From: Aliiroseovarius halocynthiae
GTDB taxonomy: Bacteria > Pseudomonadota > Alphaproteobacteria > Rhodobacterales > Rhodobacteraceae
Assembly (NCBI RefSeq): GCF_007004645.1
Contig: NZ_ML660027.1
Location: 718-64,717, forward strand
Length of the DNA: 64,000 nt
Reading direction: 5' to 3'
Part shown: positions 17,699 to 29,231 of the stretch, in pieces
Layout of the letters: each line of letters opens with the position of its first letter
Numbering within the stretch: position 1 is the first letter of the stretch
Notes under the pieces: model-generated
Databases searched by the model: none
Told to the model about the DNA's origin: nothing
The model's input: the letters and a program-made list of their open reading frames with translations, nothing else
Program-made: the position numbers and the translations under genes

Positions 17699-18385
17699 AT
17701 GTCCACGTTGAAGAAGATTTTGCTGGTTGATGATGACGAGGATCTGCGCGACGCGTTAGCCGAACAGCTTTTGATGACCGAGGATTTCGACGTTTTCGAA
17801 GCTGGTAACGGGGCCGAGGCGATCGTTAAGTCCAAAGAGGCGCTCTATGATCTTGTGATCCTGGACGTGGGCCTGCCTGACACGGACGGGCGCGAACTGT
17901 GCCGCGTGATGCGCAAACAGGGGGTGAAATGCCCGATTTTGATGCTGACGGGGCATGACACCGACGCGGATACCATTCTGGGTCTGGACGCGGGCGCCAA
18001 TGATTATGTGTCGAAGCCCTTTAAGTTCCCAGTGCTTCTGGCCCGCATCCGCGCCCAGCTGCGCCAGCACGAACAATCCGAAGACGCCGTATTCCAGCTT
18101 GGGCCGTATACGTTCAAGCCGTCCGTGAAGATGCTGGTGACCGAAGATGATCGCAAAGTCCGCCTGACCGAGAAAGAGACGAACATACTGAAGTTCCTTT
18201 ACCGCTCGAATGATGGCGTCGTGGCGCGTGATGTGCTGCTGCACGAGGTCTGGGGCTATAACGCCGGCGTCACCACCCACACGCTGGAAACCCACATCTA
18301 TCGCCTGCGCCAAAAGATCGAGCCAGATCCCTCGAACGCTCGGCTGTTGGTGACAGAAAGCGGTGGCTATCGTCTGAACGCCTAA
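17699..18385 (+). CDS. cenR: OmpR-family response regulator, CenR-like
   Basis: 228 residues. Receiver domain with phospho-acceptor D56 (VILDVGLP), acidic D11-D13, T84 and K106; winged-helix DNA-binding domain from about 128 (RLTEKETNILKFLYR, LLHEVWGYN, TLETHIYRLRQKIEPD). The block GHDTDADTILGLDAGANDYVSKPFKFPVLLARIRAQ and the C-terminus closely resemble CenR, an essential cell-envelope regulator of Caulobacter and Rhodobacter. No kinase gene is adjacent, as expected for CenR. Start chosen at ATG 17699 behind AAGGAGGGCGCC. Confidence 0.88.
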   Translation: MSTLKKILLVDDDEDLRDALAEQLLMTEDFDVFEAGNGAEAIVKSKEALYDLVILDVGLPDTDGRELCRVMRKQGVKCPILMLTGHDTDADTILGLDAGANDYVSKPFKFPVLLARIRAQLRQHEQSEDAVFQLGPYTFKPSVKMLVTEDDRKVRLTEKETNILKFLYRSNDGVVARDVLLHEVWGYNAGVTTHTLETHIYRLRQKIEPDPSNARLLVTESGGYRLNA

Positions 18386-18553
18386 AGATCCCTCGTGTCC
18401 AGGGGGTGCGTTTCTGCGGACAACTAGATTAAGCGATCAATTGCGCATTCGAGCGAAGCGAGAGACAGCGTTATTGATCACATCTGATCCGCAAAACGTA
18501 CAAGGGCACATTCCTCCCTGTAAGACTGGCCGGGCCCGCGGGGCCCGGTTTTT
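18386..18553 (+). ncRNA. Possible structured RNA / long 3' UTR behind cenR
   Basis: Between cenR and an MFS gene, 168 bp contain GATCAAT (18435-18441) pairing with ATTGATC (18473-18479) around a G+A-rich loop, and end in a very stable terminator at 18530-18553. The terminator lies about 145 bp after the cenR stop, farther than usual. This could be a small RNA or a structured 3' UTR; no promoter of its own is evident. Confidence 0.3.
18530..18553 (+). terminator. Rho-independent terminator
   Basis: Perfect 8-bp stem CCGGGCCC / GGGCCCGG with a 3-nt loop (GCG), followed by TTTTT. Confidence 0.93.
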
Positions 18554-18670
18554 GTGCGGACGAATTGGTCAACAGCTTTGGGGAATCGTCACAAAACGCT
18601 TACAAAATTTGGTTGAAGTCACAGGCCGGTACGGGGAAGCTCCCGAGCCATCCCTCGGAGAGTTTTGACC

Positions 18671-19861
18671 ATGTTTGAGCACCGCTTCCCATTCTTACTC
18701 CTGTTGTTCGCTGGCACGCTTTGTAGCTCGATGATCGTACCCTTCATGGGTTTCTTCTTGGTTGAAAGCCTTGGTCATAAGCCCTGGATTCTTAGCTGCT
18801 ATTCTTTGATGGCCGTAAGCCTAACGGTCTTGGTGAATCGGCAGTTCGCAAAGCAAATTGACAGTGGCAGTCGCGCCTTTCCCTTGGTCGGGGTCGCCGC
18901 GTTTGGGTACATGATTGCCGTGGCAGCATTGTCTCTTTCACCGACACTCTGGGTGGCGCTTTCCTTCGGGGTCGCGGGCTTTGGCGTAGGATCATCTGCA
19001 ACCTCGACGATGTTCAGTCTTGGTGGCGAGGTGGCGCGGAAGCTTAATATAGAACGCAGCAGTTTCAATGCCCACATGCGTGCCACCACCTCGACTGCGT
19101 GGATGATCGGCCCCGCGCTGACCTTTCTGATCGCCGAGCACCTTGGTACAGGGGTGGTGTTTAACACCGCATTGTTAATTTCGGTGTTGTGGGTTGTCCT
19201 GTGGTGGAGGGTATTGCCCAGAAGCATCTCGGCTGAGGTGCAACAGCTCACTGACGATACAGGCACTGCAAGCAACATGAACATAGACCTGTGGCTGGCC
19301 GCTGCCTTTGTGTTCTGTCTGTCGCTGGCCCATGCGATCACGTTCTCATCGCTGCCTCTGTTTTACGTGCAGGAGGTTGGCTTGCCTGGCTTTGCACCGG
19401 GATTGGCGTTCAGCGTTAAAACATTTGTCGAAGTTATCGCGATATTTTCAACCCCGATGATCATCAAGAAGTTTGGTATGTGGCCCGCGCTTTTGGTGAC
19501 TACATTGCTGGCGGCAACCACGATCCAAGTATTGGCTATGGTGCAATCCATGCCCGAGATGCTGATCGGGGCTGCATTGGAAGGGCTGTACTATGGGCTA
19601 TATGCGAGCCTGGGCATTAGCTATCTGCAGTCGTTCGCTGAAGACCGTCCGGCACGGGCGACGGCAATATATTGGAACACATTGATGGTCAGCGGCTTGC
19701 TTGGAGGGCCACTGGTGGGTTTCACTGCCCAAATATATGATTTCCAAACGGCAATCCGAGCGGCGTCTGGCATAGCGGTCCTTGCCATAATGGTGCTGGT
19801 GGTCGGTCGACGGAAACGTGGGCCGCATGTCCGTGAAACCGCTGGGCGCCGAGATGTTTGA
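18671..19861 (+). CDS. MFS transporter (sugar-efflux-like)
   Basis: 396-residue major-facilitator permease with about 12 hydrophobic segments. It resembles SetA-type sugar efflux transporters in overall pattern; the central loop (SAEVQQLTDDTGTASNMN) divides the two halves. Substrate unknown. ATG 18671 is preferred, with GGAGAG 8 bp upstream; a TTG at 18665 is possible. Cut off from cenR by the terminator, followed by genes on the other strand. Confidence 0.8.
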   Translation: MFEHRFPFLLLLFAGTLCSSMIVPFMGFFLVESLGHKPWILSCYSLMAVSLTVLVNRQFAKQIDSGSRAFPLVGVAAFGYMIAVAALSLSPTLWVALSFGVAGFGVGSSATSTMFSLGGEVARKLNIERSSFNAHMRATTSTAWMIGPALTFLIAEHLGTGVVFNTALLISVLWVVLWWRVLPRSISAEVQQLTDDTGTASNMNIDLWLAAAFVFCLSLAHAITFSSLPLFYVQEVGLPGFAPGLAFSVKTFVEVIAIFSTPMIIKKFGMWPALLVTTLLAATTIQVLAMVQSMPEMLIGAALEGLYYGLYASLGISYLQSFAEDRPARATAIYWNTLMVSGLLGGPLVGFTAQIYDFQTAIRAASGIAVLAIMVLVVGRRKRGPHVRETAGRRDV

Positions 19862-19941
19862 CCGAGGCGTGCAAGATAATGGCTGATTTGGTGTTTGGTC
19901 ATTGTTCGACCTGCCTGTTTGAAACGGAATGAGTCGCCATC

Positions 19942-20433
19942 CTATAACGCCGCGCAATCTGTCATATACTGCGCGTTTCCAATCCCGATTTGCCCCCAAA
20001 CAGGCATGGTTTCCGCGTTCAGATCGTACTGCGTATCCGGATCCCACAGTGTGACAATCTGCTTCGGGAATAGGTGTTCGTGCGGGTCGACATCGGTGGC
20101 GGTTTCACCCTCGTGCGTTTCGAACAGCTTGAAAACCTCATCGGCGTGCTTCTTGAACAGATCGACCCCTTGAAACGTTAGTTCGAGATCTCGATGTGGT
20201 GCCACACCGATAAAGGACGCTGTTCCGTCGGGTTGAAACTCGGCCATGACCGAGTTCTCAAGGAAGTAAAGACCGCCATGTGCGCTCGAAGTGACGTCAA
20301 ATCCGCATGACTTCATCGCTGCGGTAATCGCGGGCCTCGTCATACCCAACAGAATGGGGCCTATGCCGTGATGCGGTATCAGTTCGAGCTTCAACAAAGT
20401 TGGCTTTCGAATGAGGCGGGACAGAAATTTCAT
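19942..20433 (-). CDS. Hypothetical protein
   Basis: 163 residues, soluble, no signal peptide. The segment GIGPILLGMTRPAITAAMKSCG recalls the opening of several small beta-rich families with an IGPxxLGMTxxEV start that include immunity-like proteins, but I cannot name a family. Acidic C-terminal half (ETHEGETATDVDPHEHLF). The only possible ribosome-binding site is weak. It stands with the next gene in a stretch of lower GC than its surroundings. Confidence 0.6.
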   Translation of the reverse strand: MKFLSRLIRKPTLLKLELIPHHGIGPILLGMTRPAITAAMKSCGFDVTSSAHGGLYFLENSVMAEFQPDGTASFIGVAPHRDLELTFQGVDLFKKHADEVFKLFETHEGETATDVDPHEHLFPKQIVTLWDPDTQYDLNAETMPVWGQIGIGNAQYMTDCAAL

Positions 20434-20552
20434 ATCAGGTGTTAACCACTTTACTGTCGGGGTTTTGTTTGGAGCAAAGCTAGCGAATGAAAAAGCGAAT
20501 GCACAGAGGGTGTCGGTAGCCTGCGAGGCTTTTGTGCCAAACGATGGTCATT

Positions 20553-21257
20553 CTATTCCTGTGGTGCGAATGGGACCTCGCCTTGTTTGACCAATGCATC
20601 CCGCAACTCTTCGCCGAACCTATGGGCAAATGCCTCGCGTTCGGATGAAGGCCGCGCGAAGTAAAGCTGTCTGGCTAGGCCATAGTCATAGGCAAGTGCA
20701 GTTTTTTCATCGTCGACCTTCTGATGGTAGTCAGCAAGGTGCCCAAGTTCGTGCAGGATCGTACGGAATAAGATGGTGCCACGAATGCTGTCTTCCGAAA
20801 GCGTCGCTTCGAAACATCGCTTGGTTTCTGTAAAGACATGGCCATCGCGGACCAGACGGCTGAACTCATCCCGACCCGCAAGTGACATGCGTTTGGACCA
20901 TTTCAGTTTGGCACTAAGCTCTTGCGCTTCCACAATGATGGCGCTGCCCTTATGGTCGCCGAACTCGGCGTGGTATACATACCGCCCCCAGACTGGCTGT
21001 TGTTGCTGCTGGTTCCGTGTGGGTTGCCGGAAGGCGATGATGTCGGGCAGACAAGGCACGTGGTCGACCGCAAGTGACAGCATTTTATGTATGTCGGCTG
21101 GCGAACACCCGTACGAAAATCCCTCATGCGGGGTTTCGTACATAATTGTCAACTGATGTTCCCCGATGGTGACCTGTTCAATCGCGGGGTCCGCAAGCCG
21201 TTCATAGTAGATGGATGCATTTCCATGTTTGTCATGCCAGCTTTCCGGGATCCGCAT
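20553..21257 (-). CDS. Putative zinc metallopeptidase (HELGH)
   Basis: 234 residues from ATG 21257. Near the C-terminus TILHELGHLADYHQK gives the zincin motif HExxH with a following Asp, and a possible third ligand in SEREAFAHRFGEEL. The first ~150 residues have no recognised domain, and there is no clear signal peptide from this start. A GTG at 21389 would add 44 residues with a hydrophobic stretch (LLLRYPLSIIGVYVL) that could act as a membrane anchor, so the start is open. Substrate unknown; lower GC than neighbours suggests acquisition. Confidence 0.6.
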   Translation of the reverse strand: MRIPESWHDKHGNASIYYERLADPAIEQVTIGEHQLTIMYETPHEGFSYGCSPADIHKMLSLAVDHVPCLPDIIAFRQPTRNQQQQQPVWGRYVYHAEFGDHKGSAIIVEAQELSAKLKWSKRMSLAGRDEFSRLVRDGHVFTETKRCFEATLSEDSIRGTILFRTILHELGHLADYHQKVDDEKTALAYDYGLARQLYFARPSSEREAFAHRFGEELRDALVKQGEVPFAPQE

Positions 21258-21407
21258 GTCGTTTGATTGCGAATAGCCGGAATGTTTGGTTCCGATGTTC
21301 CGATTACGTCGTTCCGGTCGCCATACACTTCTCAAGACATAAACTCCAATAATGCTTAAGGGATAGCGGAGGAGAAGCTGGGCGTTCACAACCAGAAGAT
21401 GTGGAGC

Positions 21408-21872
21408 TTATCCCTCCGGTCTCACAGCCTCGTCCCCCATTAGATACCGCGGACCTGCTCCTTTATCCGCCGCCACATCGTCTGGATTGTACAGCGCGCA
21501 GCGGTCCAGCGACAGGCAGCCGCAGCCGATGCAGCCGTCTAGTTTGTCGCGCAGGCGGGTTAGGGCGTCGATCTGTTCATCAAGTTCCGCACGGAAGTCT
21601 TGCGAGATCTCGGTCCAGTCCTTGGCGGTAGGTGTGCGGCTTTGCGGGAGCCGCCCCAATACCTCGCGGATGCGGTCCAGCGTGAAGCCGAACTTCTGCG
21701 CGATCATGACAAAGCTTAACCGGCGGATGTCGGATCGTAAAAACCGCCTTTGCCCGCCCGCATTTCGTTCCGGCGCGACCAGTCCTTGGGTCTCGTAATA
21801 CCGGATTGCTGACACGGCCAGCCCGGTGCGGTCTGCCAAGGTGCCAATCGAAATCTCGTTCCTGCGCTCCAT
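21408..21872 (-). CDS. soxR: Redox-sensitive transcriptional activator SoxR
   Basis: 154-residue MerR-family regulator. Winged helix at 8-50 (GTLADRTGLAVSAIRYYE), dimerisation helix, and the [2Fe-2S] cluster ligands C114-x2-C117-x-C119-x5-C125 in CIGCGCLSLDRC. The cluster senses redox-cycling compounds or superoxide and the protein untwists a promoter with a long spacer. Start chosen at ATG 21872; the extra frame to 22001 runs through the operator. Divergent from the VOC gene it most likely controls. Confidence 0.95.
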   Translation of the reverse strand: MERRNEISIGTLADRTGLAVSAIRYYETQGLVAPERNAGGQRRFLRSDIRRLSFVMIAQKFGFTLDRIREVLGRLPQSRTPTAKDWTEISQDFRAELDEQIDALTRLRDKLDGCIGCGCLSLDRCALYNPDDVAADKGAGPRYLMGDEAVRPEG

Positions 21873-21895
21873 GTGATATCTCCGAAAGAAAAATC

Positions 21896-21926
21896 TTGAG
21901 CTAAAGTTAACTTTAGGAATTATCAC
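21896..21926 (+). promoter_or_regulatory. SoxR-type promoter with palindromic SoxR box
   Basis: A perfect 16-bp palindrome CTAAAGTTAACTTTAG (21901-21916) sits between TTGAGC (21896-21901) and TATCAC (21921-21926), giving the 19-bp spacer typical of MerR/SoxR-controlled promoters. The core AGTTAACT and the flank GGAATTAT match the E. coli soxS site closely. It lies between soxR and the VOC gene and reads toward the latter. Confidence 0.85.
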
Positions 21927-21957
21927 CCGAGTCGCAACGAAGATCAAGGAGGCCAAA

Positions 21958-22335
21958 ATGGCAATTCTAGAACATGTGAATGTAACCGTAAGCGACCCCA
22001 AGGCGACGGCCGCATGGTTGGGCGCGGTGTTCGACTGGAAGATCCGCTGGGAAGGCGATGCGATGTCAGGCGGCTATACCGCCCATGTAGGGGATGAGGG
22101 CAGTTATGTGGCTCTATACACGCCCAATATGGATATCAAAGACCCCCTGCATTCCTATACAACCCGCGCCGGGTTGAACCATGTTGGTGTTGTTGTCGAT
22201 GACATTGACGCCGTTGAAGCGCGCGCGAAAGCTGCCGGGTTCAAGCCGCATAATCACGGGGACTATGAACCGGGCAAACGCTTCTATTTTGACGACCATG
22301 ATGGCGTGGAATGGGAAGTCGTGTCTTATGCCTGA
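21958..22335 (+). CDS. VOC-family (glyoxalase-like) protein
   Basis: 125 residues made of two beta-alpha-beta-beta-beta modules of the vicinal oxygen chelate fold (LEHVNVTVSD..., LNHVGVVVDD...). Candidate metal ligands are His6, His76 and the Glu in VEWEVVSYA. Such proteins include glyoxalases, dioxygenases and antibiotic-binding proteins; which applies cannot be read from sequence. The SoxR promoter directly upstream indicates induction by redox-cycling agents. Confidence 0.88.
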   Translation: MAILEHVNVTVSDPKATAAWLGAVFDWKIRWEGDAMSGGYTAHVGDEGSYVALYTPNMDIKDPLHSYTTRAGLNHVGVVVDDIDAVEARAKAAGFKPHNHGDYEPGKRFYFDDHDGVEWEVVSYA

Positions 22336-22422
22336 TGAAATGGGGCGGGATGAAACTCGCCCCTGTTCACTATATGTTTCTCGGTGTAGGGTCGCAGCAA
22401 GCGTGCGAAACCGGAGGATATC

Positions 22423-23211
22423 ATGAGCTTCACCCTTGCCACTTGGAACATCAACTCGGTTCGCCTGCGTGAACCGATTGTGCTGAAGCTTCTGGAAGAG
22501 GAAGCACCCGATGTACTGTGCCTGCAGGAATGCAAAAGCCCGGTCGACAAGATTCCGATGGAAGGCTTCAAGGCGCTGGGATACACCCACATGGTTGCGC
22601 GGGGGCAGAAGGGCTATAACGGCGTTGCGATCCTATCGCGCATCCCGATGGTCGAGACCGAAAGCTTCGATTTCGCCGATTTGGGTCACGCGCGTCATAT
22701 CGCCGGACAGCTTGAGAACGGCGTGACGGTGCATAACTTCTATGTTCCTGCGGGCGGCGACGTGGCCGACCGTGAGGTGAACGAGAAGTTCGGCCAGAAG
22801 CTTGATTACCTTGCCGGCATGCGCGACCATTTCAGCAAAGCCAAGCCGCAGAAGTCGATCCTTGTTGGGGATCTTAACATCGCCCCGCGCGAGGATGATG
22901 TTTGGTCTCATAAACAGCTATTGAAAGTCGTCAGCCACACACCAATCGAGGTCGAGGCACTGGGCGATGTTCAGGATGCCGCTGGTTGGGTCGACATTAC
23001 CCGGCAGGATATTCCCGAAGGACAGCTTTACAGTTGGTGGTCTTATCGCGCCAAGGACTGGAACGCCGCCGACAAAGGACGTCGTCTGGATCACGTCTGG
23101 GCCACGTCCGATATTTCAAATGCGGGCCATGGCTCGCGCGTGATGCGCGATGCGCGTGGATGGGAAAAGCCGTCCGATCACGCGCCGGTTTTCGCAAGCT
23201 TTGATCTGTAG
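22423..23211 (+). CDS. xth: Exodeoxyribonuclease III
   Basis: 262-residue AP endonuclease / 3' exonuclease of the Xth family, for base-excision repair. Motifs: TWNINSVRLR, LCLQECK (metal Glu), GYNGVAILSR, GDLNIAPREDDVW (catalytic Asp and Asn), RLDHVWAT and the final SDHAPV (Asp-His pair). GGAGGATATC precedes the ATG. Lies after the SoxR-controlled gene on the same strand, a sensible but unproven link to oxidative DNA damage. Confidence 0.95.
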   Translation: MSFTLATWNINSVRLREPIVLKLLEEEAPDVLCLQECKSPVDKIPMEGFKALGYTHMVARGQKGYNGVAILSRIPMVETESFDFADLGHARHIAGQLENGVTVHNFYVPAGGDVADREVNEKFGQKLDYLAGMRDHFSKAKPQKSILVGDLNIAPREDDVWSHKQLLKVVSHTPIEVEALGDVQDAAGWVDITRQDIPEGQLYSWWSYRAKDWNAADKGRRLDHVWATSDISNAGHGSRVMRDARGWEKPSDHAPVFASFDL

Positions 23212-23212
23212 C

Positions 23213-23270
23213 AGGGGCTTTGCCCCTCTGCGCGATGCGCATTCACCCCAGGATATTTTGGACAAGAAAA
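23213..23270 (+). repeat. Intergenic hairpin element of Rhodobacteraceae type
   Basis: AGGGGC/GCCCCT hairpin (23213-23227, loop TTT) directly after the xth stop, then a second small GC dyad and CCCCAGGATATTTTGG. This layout is familiar from intergenic repeats in Rhodobacteraceae genomes (recalled, not searched). Probably serves as the 3' end of xth mRNA. Confidence 0.45.
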
Positions 23271-23341
23271 AGCAGTGGTCTTGCAAGGGCGGCGGGGTTG
23301 CTCCATTTAAGATGCAACACAGAGATTAAGGACGTGCTGAC

Positions 23342-24244
23342 ATGGAAATCGAACTTGGACAGACTGATGGTGCTGCAGAGCTGATTAAAGACGTCTCGGA
23401 GGCAACCTTCATGCAGGACGTGATCGAGGCCTCGCAAGAAGTGCCTGTGATCGTCGACTTCTGGGCGCCGTGGTGCGGCCCGTGCAAGACACTTGGCCCA
23501 GCTTTGGAAGCCGCAGTAACCGAAGCAGGCGGCAAAGTTCGCATGGCCAAGGTGAACGTGGATGAAAACCAGATGATCGCAGGCCAGATGCGCGTGCAAT
23601 CCATCCCAACCGTCTATGCGTTCTTTCAGGGCCAGCCTGTCGATGGTTTCCAGGGCGCTGTTCCGCCCAGTGAAATCAACGCTTTCGTAGCCCGTGTTGC
23701 AGAGCTTGGCGGCGACGGTGGTCTGGCGGATGCGATTGCCGCTGCTGACGAGATGCTGGAAGCGGGCGAGGTGCAGGATGCTGCCCAAACCTATGCTGCG
23801 ATCCTTGAAGAAGACCCGAACTCGGTCGCAGCCTATGCTGGTCTGGCCCGCACGCATCTGGCCGTTGATAACGCGGATGATGCAGAAGCGACCCTGAATG
23901 GCGCCCCGGCCGAGATCTCGGATGCGCCCGAAATCGAAGCCGTACGTGCCCAAATCGAGCTTGCACGTCAGGCTGAAAGTGCCGGACCATTGGCCGAACT
24001 GCGCGCCGCAGTTGACGCCAACCCCGACGACCACCAGTCGCGTTTCGATCTTGCCGTTGCGATGAATGCAGACGGAGATGTGCAGGGCGCTGTGGACGAA
24101 CTGTTAGAGCTTTTCCGCAGGGATAGAGACTGGAATGATGCAGCGGCAAAGCAGCAGTTGTTCACTCTTTTTGACGCTTTGGACGCCAAGGATCCGATCG
24201 CTTTGACGGGCCGTCGCAAGCTGTCGTCGATGATCTTTGTGTGA
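23342..24244 (+). CDS. Thioredoxin-TPR protein (CnoX/YbbN type)
   Basis: 300 residues. Thioredoxin domain at about 15-115 with the active site W44-C45-G-P-C48 and cis-Pro in SIPTVYAFF, followed by tetratricopeptide-like helices to the end (ADEMLEAGEVQDAAQTYAAIL, AAVDANPDDHQSRFDLAVAM). This is the architecture of CnoX, a redox-linked chaperone that protects proteins from bleach-type stress and hands them to GroEL. Unlike E. coli CnoX (SXXC), the CxxC pair here is complete, as in Caulobacter-type members, so it may also reduce disulfides. Confidence 0.9.
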   Translation: MEIELGQTDGAAELIKDVSEATFMQDVIEASQEVPVIVDFWAPWCGPCKTLGPALEAAVTEAGGKVRMAKVNVDENQMIAGQMRVQSIPTVYAFFQGQPVDGFQGAVPPSEINAFVARVAELGGDGGLADAIAAADEMLEAGEVQDAAQTYAAILEEDPNSVAAYAGLARTHLAVDNADDAEATLNGAPAEISDAPEIEAVRAQIELARQAESAGPLAELRAAVDANPDDHQSRFDLAVAMNADGDVQGAVDELLELFRRDRDWNDAAAKQQLFTLFDALDAKDPIALTGRRKLSSMIFV

Positions 24245-24271
24245 ATGGGTAAGTCGCGCTAGACTGGTGTC

Positions 24272-24916
24272 ATGATCTCATCAGCTGACCTTCCAGATAC
24301 CCTTCCGATCTTCCCACTGCCGGGCGCGCTACTTTTGCCGCGTGGCCGGCTTCCGCTTCATGTGTTCGAGCCGCGCTATCTTGCGATGGTCGATGACGTG
24401 CTGAAAACGCCCGAGCGGCTGATTGGGATGATCCAACCCATTGGTGAGGAGTGCGGCGAGGAAACGCGGCTGCACAGCATCGGCTGTGCGGGTCGGATCA
24501 CATCCTTCACCGAAACCGAAGACGGGCGCTATATGGTCACGCTGACCGGGGTGTCGCGGTTTCGTCTGGGGCAAGTGGAAAGTGGGTTCATGCCCTATCT
24601 GAAAGCGCAGATGGGGTGGGAGAGTTTCGACCGTGACCTTGGCAAACCGGAGCATGACACAGGCCTGAACCGCGAGGCATTTCTGGCGCTACTCACGCGC
24701 TATTTCAACCTTCAGGAGTTGCAGACCGATTGGGAAAGCCTTGAGGCGGCCGAAGACGAGTTGATGATCAACGCCTTGTCCATGCTGTGCCCCTTTGCTC
24801 CAGAAGACAAACAGGCCTTGCTAGAGGCCCCGTCACTGCCCACGAGACGCGAAACCCTTGTAACTCTTATGGAATTTGCGCTGCGCACAGGCGCGGGCGA
24901 GGAGAAAGTTCAATGA
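24272..24916 (+). CDS. LON substrate-binding-domain protein
   Basis: 214 residues consisting of the Lon N-terminal (PUA-like) domain without the ATPase or protease ([27 protein letters not shown] is the family signature). Bacterial stand-alone members have no established function; peptide or protein binding is inferred from Lon. Overlaps the Trm112-like gene by ATGA, so the two are co-translated, behind the thioredoxin-TPR gene. Confidence 0.9.
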   Translation: MISSADLPDTLPIFPLPGALLLPRGRLPLHVFEPRYLAMVDDVLKTPERLIGMIQPIGEECGEETRLHSIGCAGRITSFTETEDGRYMVTLTGVSRFRLGQVESGFMPYLKAQMGWESFDRDLGKPEHDTGLNREAFLALLTRYFNLQELQTDWESLEAAEDELMINALSMLCPFAPEDKQALLEAPSLPTRRETLVTLMEFALRTGAGEEKVQ

Positions 24917-25104
24917 CCACCCCATCCGAGACCAAGTTTGATCGTCGCATGATCGAGGCTTTGGTGTGCCCGGTTACGCAGACGCAGCTGACCTATGACG
25001 CGGACAAGCAAGAGCTGCTATCAAAGGCGGCCAATCTGGCCTTTCCAATCCGGGACGGCATTCCTGTGATGCTGGTGGATGAAGCGCGCAAGATTGAAGA
25101 CTGA
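24913..25104 (+). CDS. Trm112-family small protein
   Basis: 63 residues of the Trm112/UPF0434 family ([37 protein letters not shown]). Eukaryotic Trm112 activates methyltransferases; bacterial members have a partial zinc ribbon, here with only one Cys, so zinc binding is unlikely. Start at ATG 24913 overlapping the stop of the Lon-N-domain gene. Confidence 0.88.
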   Translation: MTTPSETKFDRRMIEALVCPVTQTQLTYDADKQELLSKAANLAFPIRDGIPVMLVDEARKIED

Positions 25105-25119
25105 CGTCAGGTTTGCGCG

Positions 25120-25806
25120 TTACTCCATCCACGTCGCATAGTCACTGACCAGTAGATGGGTTGGGGCTTCGTCTTCCTCGATCTCGGCGAAACGACCAAT
25201 CGGTTCGCGGAAGACATTGTCGGTTTCGTCGTCATTGACGGTCGAGACTTCGCCAATCAGGACATCCCCGCCGTCGCCCCAGAAAGCGTGCCAGTCGCCC
25301 GGCAACAGGGTGACGCTTTCGCCAGGTTGTAGGCGCAATTTCTCGCCGGGGGCAAAGCTGCGTGAAACGCCATCGCATTGCACAACGCCGCCGCGATCAG
25401 GCGCGAAGTTCCCATCGTCATCCGAGCCGAACAGCTCGACCGCCAGCGTTGCGCCGCCCCGGTTGATGATGTCCTCGGCCTTGATCACATGGGTATGCAT
25501 CGGGCTAAGCTGATCTTGCCGTGAAATCAGCAGCTTCTCGGCATAGCACATGCCCGTCCCGCGTTGCAGATCATCCAGACGCCCGTTGCGCAGGGTGAAC
25601 AGAAACAGGCCCATGTCGTCAAACCGCCCATCACCATAGTCAGTGATGTCCCAGCCGCAGCGCGCATCAATCAGGTGGCGTGCATCGTCTTTACGGGCAC
25701 GGAATTCGTCAGGCGTCCAATAGGCAAAAGGCGGCAAGGTGAAGCCGTGCTGACGGATCAGGTCGTCGGCCTGAGCCATGATGGTGTTGATGCGCGAACG
25801 TTTCAT
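25120..25806 (-). CDS. D-lyxose/D-mannose isomerase-like cupin
   Basis: 228 residues of the D-lyxose ketol-isomerase (DUF1498) family, a cupin that interconverts aldose and ketose with Mn2+. Metal-ligand candidates are in SPMHTHVIKAEDI (two His and Glu) and VTLLPGDWHAFWG (His). MKRSRINTIMAQADDLI is the typical N-terminus. No sugar transporter or kinase is adjacent; it stands alone between the Trm112-like gene and tRNA-Gly. Confidence 0.85.
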   Translation of the reverse strand: MKRSRINTIMAQADDLIRQHGFTLPPFAYWTPDEFRARKDDARHLIDARCGWDITDYGDGRFDDMGLFLFTLRNGRLDDLQRGTGMCYAEKLLISRQDQLSPMHTHVIKAEDIINRGGATLAVELFGSDDDGNFAPDRGGVVQCDGVSRSFAPGEKLRLQPGESVTLLPGDWHAFWGDGGDVLIGEVSTVNDDETDNVFREPIGRFAEIEEDEAPTHLLVSDYATWME

Positions 25807-25898
25807 GGGCTACCCCTTCATGTTTGCGCTAACCATAAGGATCACGAAAGGAAATGCCAGCCCCGTCAGGGTGTAAGTAATGCGATGTCTGGAAGGTT

Positions 25899-25972
25899 TG
25901 GAGCGGGCGGCGGGAATCGAACCCGCGTCATTAGCTTGGAAGGCTAAGGTCTTACCACTACACAACGCCCGC
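25899..25972 (-). tRNA. tRNA-Gly (anticodon UCC)
   Basis: 74-nt cloverleaf on the minus strand: acceptor GCGGGCG/CGCCCGC, D arm with AGTGGTAAGACC, anticodon stem TTAGC/GCTAA with loop CTTCCAA (anticodon TCC), T arm GGTTCGATTCC, encoded CCA. Confidence 0.95.
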
Positions 25973-26076
25973 GCCGTGTGGTCCCGACATATGGGATCGG
26001 TTTCTGAGCGTCAAGTGTCGATCATAAATTGCAGGGCGCTTTGTTGCGCGCAGTCCTGATCCACCGGCTAGACATG

Positions 26077-26103
26077 AAAAAGGAGGCAATATCGTGCCTC
26101 CTT
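26077..26103 (-). terminator. Rho-independent terminator of nrdHIEF
   Basis: 9-bp stem AAGGAGGCA / TGCCTCCTT with a 6-nt loop; read on the minus strand it ends in TTTT. Located 19 bp after the nrdF stop codon. Confidence 0.9.
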
Positions 26104-26121
26104 CTGCGGTGTGTCGCTGGA

Positions 26122-29212
<3,091 letters not shown>

Positions 29213-29231
<19 letters not shown>

